36,933 nt of DNA from Clostridia bacterium (GCA_021203845.1 JAJQAK010000179.1:1-36933), one strand, 5' to 3'. Counted from the stretch's first letter, positions 29,001-36,490 are shown. The notes: generated by a model from the letters alone, not told the origin. Program-made: numbers and translations.

Positions 29001-29549
29001 GTACACGAACTCAGCGTCCTTATCGAATAGTTCGAGATGGTCCATCGGTTCCAAAATCGCATAGACGTCTGTACCCCTCTCGATGACGGCTAGTCTTTTG
29101 AAGGCCACGCTAACGTCCGGCCTGACCATGAGACGCAAAGGCTCGTCGTCGTCCAAATCTTTTAGCCACTCTCTGAAGTTGTCGAAAACATACTCCTGAT
29201 AGTCCATGCCGTCCGAAACGGTCTTCGCTACGCTGTCGGCAATCAAATCGTCCGTCACGGCGCGCATGGTGAACGGAACCGCGGTCCGGTCGATTTCAAA
29301 AAGAACCTCGCTTCCCTCCTTTCTTCCCCGAATCCTCTCCAGAGGGACAAGATACGCATAAAAACCCTCTTCGCTGTCCAGCACGGTCATGCCACTGAAC
29401 GAAAGAATTCTCCCCTTCGTGTCTCTCACAATGATGGGTTTGTGATTGAATCTCTCCGATATGAGCGATTCCGCGTCCCTCATTTCGACCGAGGTGAACG
29501 TCTCGTTCATGAGGCTGTATTCTGAATATGCGTCGTCCGTTTTTGCCAT
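26034..29549 (-). CDS. giant protein: DUF1292-like repeats, zinc ribbon, three LRR_5 blocks (paralog 3)
   Basis: 1171 aa. Same architecture; FRCTECLTKFRGDVCPKCG; C-terminal YSGIRPETPGNFWHYGDDGKPVTWDK. Confidence 0.88.
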   Translation of the reverse strand: MAKTDDAYSEYSLMNETFTSVEMRDAESLISERFNHKPIIVRDTKGRILSFSGMTVLDSEEGFYAYLVPLERIRGRKEGSEVLFEIDRTAVPFTMRAVTDDLIADSVAKTVSDGMDYQEYVFDNFREWLKDLDDDEPLRLMVRPDVSVAFKRLAVIERGTDVYAILEPMDHLELFDKDAEFVYRCDDGVSPPQFEPAKKEVCEDILAEYRKTLEKKKTEGRAAAPGKIVYDDFFEKSSYVSVEGEDIYDVLLGEAEDFKTPVTLRDEKGRDITFRIEAVYGYDFLLYAVLCPVTEIEGCDADTEILFFVDDELHGRVLRVETDERICDEIFDAVYDIFDDEEEILLEYPSLEDILCDEMKGFPVFCMGFDGFYYRFRPVFVDWDRPDEVYAVFTAMSSSFPYIKNNKYVFCLDDFTDTLFCDLEPEFDRKTINKIKKKCDAALANGASPFDVAYGGKRTEPVFRCTECLTKFRGDVCPKCGAQRKNTDSAEYPSCVYLSEYSEACCQNYVAWKAEKSDGKNFPDFFRCGGEPYSDMPCGLEFALSDEGFVVTGIGTCIAEYLGIPSEHEGKPVVGIEKSAFAKSPLKYVRVPGSVKFVGASAFEGCPRLEYVRFVSPLSEIEERTFAYCPKLSSVELPNGLEALGSFAFLGCESIKEIKIPVSVVSVEEGAFKDCRTLGSVYYCGDEEDWAKVEKDAGGNDALNCAEILFYSRDNPLRPGKFWHYSNENGSCRIKWKACSEPAKDCRAFSSNDYLPTYGLEYEETEDGYVVTGRGDCEEKDIVIPGTHLGKKVIALGNGAFKNDAVIRNIVVPEGVGKIGASAFRGCKNLKTAVILGDVKKIEDETFCECGDIVSVVIPGSCKEMGKHVFDCCYDPAIFFKGDRTLWNGVDIDRDDNELLSDDDCVYFYSEERAKPVKRHWHYTEKFKPVRWKGTGDTDGVIKYPFDPAVNLPREEVLFGEAEEEKLAHGLEYQRLGKCCAVAGTGSCTDLENVVLPSMYNGLNVTKIGIAAFKGRTDMKFVSIPDGVTAIDDEAFSGCDGLCEIELPASVEKIGVSAFENCKKLFSADLGERITAISLRAFSGCASLEYVVLPSLCHGVGACAFEGCNSLKAVFIPLSAKEHEKFMLDVDETGNRSFLNATMYVYSGIRPETPGNFWHYGDDGKPVTWDK

Positions 29550-29568
29550 GTTCCGTCCTTACTCTCTT

Positions 29569-30447
29569 TTATCCCGTCTCTCCGTCCGAAGGCCTGCGTG
29601 CACCAGGTAGGGCACCCCACACGACGTCTGTGCCTTCGTCCGCCCACCTCTTCTGCCAGCCCGAAGGGGGCACGGGAGCCTCGGCGTACACCGTCTCAAG
29701 CGGCGTCCCGGAAAAAGCCCCCGTCGCAATTTTCGCGACCGTGAGCGGAAGATAAATCTCCCTGAGAGAGTCGCACTTCGCGAACGCCTCTTTTTCTATG
29801 TTTTCGACGACCCCGGAAAGCACGAAGTCCTCCAAAGATTTGCACGCATAAAACGTCCTCGCGTGCACCCTTCTGCAACGCGCGGGAACAACGATTTTGT
29901 TGAGTGACGAACACCCTTTGAACGCCGCGTTCCCGATGTATTCGACAGACTTGGGAAGCTCTATTTCAGAAAGTTTTTCGCATCCCTCGAACGCAGAATT
30001 TTCTATGTATCTCACGCTGTCCGGAACGATAACCGACTCGAGCGACGAGCAACCAAAGAAAAGCTCCTCGCTCACGACGTTCACTCCGCGGCGCAGTTTG
30101 AAGGACTTCAAAGAGGAGCACCCTTTGAACGCCCCCATGCCGAGGGCATCCACTCTCGATTCCGGCACTATGACTTCGGAAAGATTCGTACACCCCGCGA
30201 AAGCGAAGTTTCCTATAGCGGAGACGCTGACAGGTATTACGACGGTTTTAAGCGCCCTGCAGCCTTTGAACGCATCCTTTCCTATCTCGGTCACATACGA
30301 CGGTATGACAACCGACTCGTCCTTCTTTCCCGTATATCTGACGAGGACTCCCTCCTCCACGCGGCATCTGTCGGCGAACGTTTCTCCGTCGTCTTTGATT
30401 TTTGCTCTCGCCGCCTCAGCCTGCGCTTTCATCTCGTCCGCATCCAT
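29569..30447 (-). CDS. BspA-type LRR_5 protein, no signal peptide
   Basis: LRR_5 repeats from VVIPSYVTEIGKDAFKGC onward. GGGGAGGAAAGC-ATG supports the start at 30447 (MDADEMKAQ). Confidence 0.87.
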   Translation of the reverse strand: MDADEMKAQAEAARAKIKDDGETFADRCRVEEGVLVRYTGKKDESVVIPSYVTEIGKDAFKGCRALKTVVIPVSVSAIGNFAFAGCTNLSEVIVPESRVDALGMGAFKGCSSLKSFKLRRGVNVVSEELFFGCSSLESVIVPDSVRYIENSAFEGCEKLSEIELPKSVEYIGNAAFKGCSSLNKIVVPARCRRVHARTFYACKSLEDFVLSGVVENIEKEAFAKCDSLREIYLPLTVAKIATGAFSGTPLETVYAEAPVPPSGWQKRWADEGTDVVWGALPGARRPSDGETG

Positions 30448-30530
30448 GCTTTCCTCCCCGTGTCGTTTTTGCGCCGAGCCGACCTTCCGGTCGACATCCT
30501 CCGCACATCGTTTTACTGCTTTATTTTCCG

Positions 30531-30848
30531 CTAACCGGTTTCGCCGCCACATTTACTGAGCCAATTGGAGACGTTTCCCTTGCACATATTATGTTTGCGG
30601 GCAATCTCCCGTACGCTTAAACCAGATTCGTATTCCGCTATGGCCTCCGCCTTGGTTTCCTCGGAGTACCTTATGCGTTTGGGGTCAATCGTATATGTCT
30701 TTTTGTAGTCAAGACACATGCATCTTTGGGAGCCAGAGGCGGTTTTTCCGTGACGAATTTGACCATCTGTACTGCCGCAGAACGGGCAGATCTTACCGGA
30801 AATTTGTCTCGCTGTTTTTATGCTTTCTTTCTGACCGGAGTCGGTCAC
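30531..30848 (-). CDS. InsA-like zinc-finger/HTH protein (IS1-type transposase accessory ORF), orphan
   Basis: ICPFCGSTDGQIRHGKTASGSQRCMCLDYKKTYTIDP + YSEETKAEAIAEYESGLSVREIARKHNMCKGNVSNWL. GTG start overlaps the upstream stop. No DDE transposase ORF adjacent. Confidence 0.7.
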   Translation of the reverse strand: MTDSGQKESIKTARQISGKICPFCGSTDGQIRHGKTASGSQRCMCLDYKKTYTIDPKRIRYSEETKAEAIAEYESGLSVREIARKHNMCKGNVSNWLSKCGGETG

Positions 30849-31143
30849 AGGGAATTGTGCTCGTCCTCTCCGCTTTTTTTGAGCCAGTACGCCACGTTCC
30901 CCTTGTTCATGCCGTATCTGCGGGCGACCTCCCGCGCACTGTCGCCGAATTCGTATTCCCTGACGGCGTCTGCCTTGGTTTCTTCGGAGTACCTCTTGAA
31001 CTTGGGGTCAATCGTATACGTCTTTTTGCAGTCTAGACACAAGCATCTTTGGGACCCCGATGCGTTTTTGCCGCGACGGATCTGGTTTTCCACGCTACCA
31101 CAGTACAGGCAGATCTGCCGGGAATAAGTTTCGCTGTTTTCAT
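30845..31143 (-). pseudogene. second InsA-like zinc-finger/HTH ORF, 1-nt frameshift near its 5' end
   Basis: ATG at 31143 gives MKTAKLIPGR, aligning to IKTARQISGK of the neighbour. Homology then continues one frame away as ICLYCGSVENQIRRGKNASGSQRCLCLDCKKTY. The ORF caller began this frame at the GTG at 31093, inside the zinc finger. Confidence 0.7.
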
Positions 31144-31149
31144 GACTAC

Positions 31150-31155
31150 ATTATA
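31150..31155 (-). promoter_or_regulatory. extended -10 promoter (TGCTATAAT) upstream of the InsA-like pair
   Basis: Minus strand CCGTGCTATAATGTAGTCATG; the -10 ends 6 nt before the ATG. No good -35. Confidence 0.5.
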
Positions 31156-31325
31156 GCACGGAACCAAAGACCGAGAAAAGACCAAAAACACGCATTTGGC
31201 TCGCCGAAACGGCCGGTTCAGTCAAAATTCAGAAAAGGGAGGCGGCAAAAACGTGTCGCATCCCTTAACGCTAAAATCATATTTCCAATTGTATGTTGTG
31301 TGCGTTTCCGTTCCCGCGCATTGTC

Positions 31326-31910
31326 TTATTCCAAAGCTCCCGCATAGAGCATGGCACCGTTCATGGAGATAGGAATATTCAAAAAACCTTCAAAGACGCT
31401 GTAAGTTATGGCAAAAGAAAGCGCCAGCGCATAAACTTCGCCGTTCCCGTCCCGAACGGGTCTGATTTTAAGAGGTTCGTCGTTGGTCACGTCCTCGTTG
31501 TCGTCGAGTCTCATGACGTAGTCGTCCTCCGTGGCCTCCCACGTGCCTGTCATCTCCGTTTCGTACGAGGAAAAGTCGAGATCAAGAGGATTGTTCGGTA
31601 TTTCCACAAGAATGCCCTTTATCGCAAGTGAAAGGGACCCGCCTATTCCTTCGTCTTCCCTCTCTTCCTCTTCTATGGTCAGTTCGACGCCCGCCTTGGC
31701 CTCGGTTATTCCGTAGATGTCGGTCTCAGCGACAATAGCGGGGTTGGACCAAACGCCTATTATGGCGTAAGGATCAAACTCCTCCTCAACTTCGTTTTCA
31801 ACTTCGTTTTCATCTTCCTCTCCGCCGCTGCAGGCGAAAAGGAACCCGCACGTCAGTGCCATGACGGCGATGAGAATTATCGTCCAAAAGTACATGAATT
31901 TACGCTTCAT
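31326..31910 (-). CDS. small predicted lipoprotein
   Basis: MKRKFMYFWTIILIAVMALTCGFLFACSGGEEDENEVENEVEEEFD: signal, lipobox, acidic linker. Confidence 0.75.
   Translation of the reverse strand: MKRKFMYFWTIILIAVMALTCGFLFACSGGEEDENEVENEVEEEFDPYAIIGVWSNPAIVAETDIYGITEAKAGVELTIEEEEREDEGIGGSLSLAIKGILVEIPNNPLDLDFSSYETEMTGTWEATEDDYVMRLDDNEDVTNDEPLKIRPVRDGNGEVYALALSFAITYSVFEGFLNIPISMNGAMLYAGALE
31788..31811 (-). repeat. perfect 12-bp tandem duplication inside lipoprotein linker
   Basis: aacttcgttttc x2, encoding the ENEVENEV linker. Confidence 0.9.
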
Positions 31911-31966
31911 AACAATGTAATCTCCTCAAACGTTTACCGGGCCGAAAGGTTCCGAGACCATAAATG

Positions 31967-34435
31967 TCAAATATCGTAAACCGAGACGACTATGCAAAAT
32001 CCCACGCCTTCCCCCCCGCGAAAATCCATGCGGTAGTACACGCAGAGCTCACCATCGTCCGAGTTCATGGAAACAGTTTCAGTCTCACCCAAAGCGGCGT
32101 ATCCGTTGTCGCGAAGGTCCGCGGGTGCGAAGAAATTTTTGTATCGGTTGTCCACAGCGAACAATGTGCCGTTGTTCGTGGAAAAGACGAGAGGAAGCGG
32201 CTGCATGGACTTCAGGCCTACGCCGCTCTCGAAATAGTTCACACACGCGGCGTTGTAAAGGGACACGTCTCCGCCGAAGTCGTCCAGCGTCTCAATGTGG
32301 CTTCCGTCTTCGTCCTGCGTGAGGTTAGACTCATTGAACACATACGGAACGTTGTCCCCGGTGCAAAAATACATGTTAAGCCTATTCGCTCCCCATGCAA
32401 AATCGTCCGTGTCGTGCTGGAGCGACTTGAGATTTATCTTGCCGTCTTCGTTGAGAACGGTTTTCGTGGGATTTCCGTCCTGGTCCACACTGCATCTCTG
32501 GATGAGCATATCGAAAAGTTCTATGTACGTGGCTATGGCCGTCGCGTTGGAGCTCACGAACCACGCCTCGGCACCCGAGATGAAGCTCTCGAGCGGCGTT
32601 TCGTCGTCGAAGGAGACTCCGCACTGGTAGTATCCGCCGAACTGCTCCGTGCCCCGTTCCTCGGTCTCGCTCATCTGGAAAACGGCGGGTCCGCTGAAAC
32701 GCCTGAAGTCGGACTCCGTCACCTCGTTGCGGGCGGCCCTCGATATCCTCATGGCGCTGAAATAACAGTCGTACACTTTGGTGTGGGTTATCGTGAGATT
32801 GACGTACTTATCGTCCGAGTCCTCCGCCCTGAAACCGTACAGGAACTTTCTCGCGTGACAGTTGTCGACGATGGTCTTGGACGTGAGAGAATCTATGAAG
32901 CAGTAGCTCCCCGCCTCCTTGCCGTCGACGTCGCTATCGTCTATGCTGTTGCCTATGCCTCCGAGATTTTGAAAGGTCGCCACGGGTCTCGTGTCGGGGT
33001 CGATGTTTTTGTCTACTTTCCCCTGCACGGCGAAAAGCGAAAGTCTTCCCCCTCTGTAGACGTCGGTCTTGCTCTCCTTGTAGTGGCCGAACTCCCCGTT
33101 CGTGTCGATATAGGTCATGGCCCATTTGAGCCCTGAGCAGTCGACCGTGAAGAGGTTCCCGCCCAATGTGAAGTCGTCATTCTCCAGGTATTTCTGATAG
33201 AGGTTGACTCCGTCGCGCATGGAACCTATCATCTCGTCGTAGTTACAGCTGTACCATTTCGCCTCGGACTCGGTAATCATGAAGTCTTCCGGAACGTCGT
33301 CCGCCGTGATACTGATGTCGCAGTGAAGGTATATGCCGTTCACCGGAGAAAGGTCGTCATAGCCTTTTCCTCCGAGAAATTTCGCCCAGATTTCGTCCGT
33401 ATATTTCGTCACGGGCGTCTCGGTCGCCTCGTCCCAGAAAAAGTCGGCAAGCTGTTGGTTATAGTCGCCGTCTATCACGTACTCCTTCCTGTTAAAGTCG
33501 GAGCTCGTAATGTTCATCATGCCGAGGTCGAGTGCGGAGTAGACGTTCCAGCCGTCGCCCACGGTAACGTACATGGAATATCCGGAAAGAGGTTCGTTGT
33601 TGTAGTTGTACTCAAATCCCTCGGGTGCGGAAATGTCGACAAGGAACGTCTTGCCAACGGCGGCTTCCGAGAAATCTATCCCGAAGCCGTCGACACCGTC
33701 TAGGTAGTCGGTTATGTCGAGATTGGTCTTTTCCCCGTCTTCATCCGCGAGGGTCACGGTGAGCTCCATTCCGTAGTCGGAGAACGTCCCCATGGACCCT
33801 GTCCTCCGGTCCATGACGTTTAGCACGGGTTTGAACACGAACTCGTTGTCGTCGCCGACGAAGTATTCGTCCGCGGGTGCGTAGAACTTGTCCTCGTCCT
33901 CGGTGTTTTTCCCGGATGTCGCCTCTTTCGACCTCGTGTCAAAAGACTCCTTAAGCCTAGGCTCCTCGTAGGAAAAGACGGAGAGTTCGGAGACGTAGTT
34001 TTCTCCCACCGTCACCGTCTGCCAGTCTCTGCTGTAGCCTTTCTTTATTATCGCCCTCCCGGAGGGAATGCTGAAGGAAATCTTATAGTCGCCCGCCGCG
34101 ATTTTTCCGCCGGCCCTGACCTCGTCATAAAGACCGTCAGTGTTGAGAATGAACTCCGTGTCACTCGCGGCCTGTCTGTCGGAAATGTCGTATTCTTTGT
34201 TTTTGAGAATCTCCGTGCTCCCGTCGTCATACGTTACGGTGAGTGTCACGGCATCGAAATCTATCGTGCTCGTCGGAAGATAATATATGTCGAGGTTGTT
34301 AAGAGAAACCCCTTCGATTTTCCTGTCCTTTTTCCCGCTGCATCCGTAAAGGAACCTCGTACAGCCGAAAATAAAGAAAAGTGCGATTCCGAGTGCTATC
34401 AGTGCGAACACGGCAGATTTCGTGGCTCTCTTCAT
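31967..34435 (-). CDS. large predicted lipoprotein/secreted protein with Ig-like N-terminal region and possible beta-helix
   Basis: MKRATKSAVFALIALGIALFFIFGCTRFLYGCSGKK; DAVTLTVTYDDGSTEILKNKEYDIS (bacterial Ig-like pattern); VNLTITHTKVYDCYFSAMRISRAARNEVTESDFRRFSGPAVF (parallel beta-helix-like). Confidence 0.7.
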   Translation of the reverse strand: MKRATKSAVFALIALGIALFFIFGCTRFLYGCSGKKDRKIEGVSLNNLDIYYLPTSTIDFDAVTLTVTYDDGSTEILKNKEYDISDRQAASDTEFILNTDGLYDEVRAGGKIAAGDYKISFSIPSGRAIIKKGYSRDWQTVTVGENYVSELSVFSYEEPRLKESFDTRSKEATSGKNTEDEDKFYAPADEYFVGDDNEFVFKPVLNVMDRRTGSMGTFSDYGMELTVTLADEDGEKTNLDITDYLDGVDGFGIDFSEAAVGKTFLVDISAPEGFEYNYNNEPLSGYSMYVTVGDGWNVYSALDLGMMNITSSDFNRKEYVIDGDYNQQLADFFWDEATETPVTKYTDEIWAKFLGGKGYDDLSPVNGIYLHCDISITADDVPEDFMITESEAKWYSCNYDEMIGSMRDGVNLYQKYLENDDFTLGGNLFTVDCSGLKWAMTYIDTNGEFGHYKESKTDVYRGGRLSLFAVQGKVDKNIDPDTRPVATFQNLGGIGNSIDDSDVDGKEAGSYCFIDSLTSKTIVDNCHARKFLYGFRAEDSDDKYVNLTITHTKVYDCYFSAMRISRAARNEVTESDFRRFSGPAVFQMSETEERGTEQFGGYYQCGVSFDDETPLESFISGAEAWFVSSNATAIATYIELFDMLIQRCSVDQDGNPTKTVLNEDGKINLKSLQHDTDDFAWGANRLNMYFCTGDNVPYVFNESNLTQDEDGSHIETLDDFGGDVSLYNAACVNYFESGVGLKSMQPLPLVFSTNNGTLFAVDNRYKNFFAPADLRDNGYAALGETETVSMNSDDGELCVYYRMDFRGGEGVGFCIVVSVYDI

Positions 34436-34478
34436 AAAATCTCTTCTCCTCGATTCGATAAAAACTCTTGACCTTATT

Positions 34479-34508
34479 ATTATACAATATTCACAAATTG
34501 ACGGTCAA
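34479..34508 (-). promoter_or_regulatory. putative sigma-70-type promoter for the two-lipoprotein operon
   Basis: Minus strand TTGACC - 18 nt - TATAAT; GAGGAGAAG RBS follows. Confidence 0.65.
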
Positions 34509-34673
34509 ACCAAACATTCGCCACGAAATTGTCCGACGGGGTGAAACAAGTGAAAGCTTTGCGAAATTTTAAACAACGATTATTTTTTCGTCCAGAAATC
34601 AGGTAATTCTCCGATAAAAAAACCGCCGTCTCCGCACACGAACAAGGAACGTATCCGCCACTTAAAAAATCGG

Positions 34674-34696
34674 CCGGGGCGACCGTTCCGCTCCGG
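34674..34696 (-). terminator. putative intrinsic terminator of the Sel1 gene
   Basis: Minus strand CCGG-A-GCG-GAACGGT-CGC-C-CCGG followed by CCGATTTTTT. Confidence 0.5.
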
Positions 34697-34726
34697 TGTC
34701 TCAATGAAAAGGCCGGATTCTATAAG

Positions 34727-35503
34727 TCAGTTCGTCTTTTCGTTCGCGTTCACTTCTCCGATGTTTTTCTCCGTATGAGAGAGGTATTTTACGGCGTCCG
34801 CGTCACCGGCCTCGGCGGCCCTCTTCATCCATTTCATGCCGTCCTCGTGGTTTTCTTCCACGCCCTCGCCGGAAAGGAGGCATTTGGCATACATAGTCAT
34901 TGACGAGGCAATTCCCTGCTCCGCGGCCTTTCTGAACCACTTCACGGCCTCCGCGGGGTTTTTGACGACGTGCTCCCCTTTATAGTACCAGAGTCCGACG
35001 AAACTTTGCGACACGGCATGGCCGTTTTCCGCAGCGCGTCTCACCCATCTCGCGCACTCCTCGATATCCTTTTTGACACCCGTCCCCGCCTGATAGCACA
35101 GTGCGAGAGCGTACTGCGAAGGGGCGTGACCCTGCTCCGCCGCTCTTCTGAAAAGCTTCACGGCCTCCTCATAGTTCTGCTCGACTCCGCGGCCGTCTTC
35201 ATAACAGACACCGAGTTCGTGTTCCGCGGGGAGAAATCCCTGTCCCGCGGCCTTCCACAGCCACTCCGCGGCTTTTCTCGGATTCACGTCCGTCCCAACG
35301 CCTTTCATGTAACACTGCGCGAGGTTGTACTGCGCGGATGCGTTCCCCTGTCTGGCGGCAACCTTGTAGAGTTTTAAGGCCTCCTCCGCGTCCGCTTTCA
35401 CTCCGCGTCCTTCCTCATATCTTTTTCCGAGCGCGTTCTGCGCTCCAGCGTCGCCGCGGTCGGCGGCATCCTTAAGCTTTGTGATTTCCTCACTGACACA
35501 CAT
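34727..35503 (-). CDS. Sel1-repeat (SLR) protein
   Basis: ALKLYKVAARQGNASAQYNLAQCYMKGVGTDVNPRKAAEWLWKAAGQG... tandem Sel1 repeats. Confidence 0.92.
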   Translation of the reverse strand: MCVSEEITKLKDAADRGDAGAQNALGKRYEEGRGVKADAEEALKLYKVAARQGNASAQYNLAQCYMKGVGTDVNPRKAAEWLWKAAGQGFLPAEHELGVCYEDGRGVEQNYEEAVKLFRRAAEQGHAPSQYALALCYQAGTGVKKDIEECARWVRRAAENGHAVSQSFVGLWYYKGEHVVKNPAEAVKWFRKAAEQGIASSMTMYAKCLLSGEGVEENHEDGMKWMKRAAEAGDADAVKYLSHTEKNIGEVNANEKTN

Positions 35504-35797
35504 AATTCATCCCGTTCTCACTTTAAGCTTTGCGTTTGAAATTTTTTTTTGCCCGTGCGGGTTTCTCCCGAATCGGGGCAATCCGCGCATTCGCCGTCAT
35601 CCGCATGCCGAATCCCGGAAACAGTCCCGAATTGGTGTCCGTAAAGTTCCGACGGCGGTTCGAAATAAGATTGCAGCACTTTTCTCCGTATATTATACGT
35701 TGTGGTCAAAATAATTTCCACTGTTTTTTGACGTACGCGCAAGATTTCTTGAGGACATACGGACGACGCGCGACACCCACGCCGTGCAGATTCAGAA

Positions 35798-36490
35798 TCA
35801 CTTTCTCCCGAACACCGGATAGTCGAAATACACCTCGCCGGGGATTTCACCCAGGACGCCGTCCGTCTTAACTGCCATGCGGTACTTAATCGGACCTTCC
35901 GTGCGTCCAAAGAGATTTCCGGCATCCCCCGCGTCTTCCGTCATCGTGAGGTCAATGACCGTGCCCGCACACCTCGAAGCGAGTCCCCCGCGGGACGTGT
36001 GCGAGAAGATCACACTGCAGTCCAGCGCTTCGCAGAGCCTGTCAAGCTCGGAGGAGAGCACGTCCATGTCCGCGGTATTTCCCTCGTCCCCCGGAACAAA
36101 ATGCCAGACGGGGTCTATCATGACGCACCCGAAGCCTCGCTCGCCCGACTCTATGAGTTTCGTCACGAGCTCGTCTATAGGGACGTACCTTCCCTTCGTA
36201 TTGAGAAGGGTGAAACCGCTGTCCGCGTCGCAGATGAGTCCCAGAGTCTTCCCCATCTCGAAGATTCTCGTCTCTAGGGGCTTTTTGAGGGTTTCCGCGT
36301 TTATGTAAAGAACCCCCGCCTTTTCCATGGGATAGCCGAGAAATTCGGCCCCCTGGGAAAGGCACATTCCAAGTTGCAGCATAAAAAAAGACTTGCCGAC
36401 GCTCTTTCCTCCCACGACCGCGGTCTTGGCGCCCTTGCGGATTATTCCCTCCCAGGGGTTGTAACCGGAAGGCAGCAGTTCGTTTATCAT
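35798..36490 (-). CDS. RepA/RadA-like (AAA_25-type) P-loop ATPase
   Basis: Walker A VVGGKSVGKSFFMLQLG; AGVLYINAE; Walker B-like GCVMIDPVWHF; VIFSHTSRGG. Confidence 0.78.
   Translation of the reverse strand: MINELLPSGYNPWEGIIRKGAKTAVVGGKSVGKSFFMLQLGMCLSQGAEFLGYPMEKAGVLYINAETLKKPLETRIFEMGKTLGLICDADSGFTLLNTKGRYVPIDELVTKLIESGERGFGCVMIDPVWHFVPGDEGNTADMDVLSSELDRLCEALDCSVIFSHTSRGGLASRCAGTVIDLTMTEDAGDAGNLFGRTEGPIKYRMAVKTDGVLGEIPGEVYFDYPVFGRK

Noticed and set aside
30531-31160. Intact IS1-family insertion sequence
   Set aside because: No InsB/DDE ORF, no IS1-like terminal inverted repeats and no target-site duplication seen; only InsA-like ORFs remain.
31964-33136. 390-aa plus-strand ORF opposite the 822-aa lipoprotein
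   Set aside because: Antisense shadow ORF with no domain signal.
35518-35925. 135-aa minus-strand ORF between the Sel1 and ATPase genes
   Set aside because: Overlaps the 3' end of the ATPase gene in another frame; composition biased and no motif.
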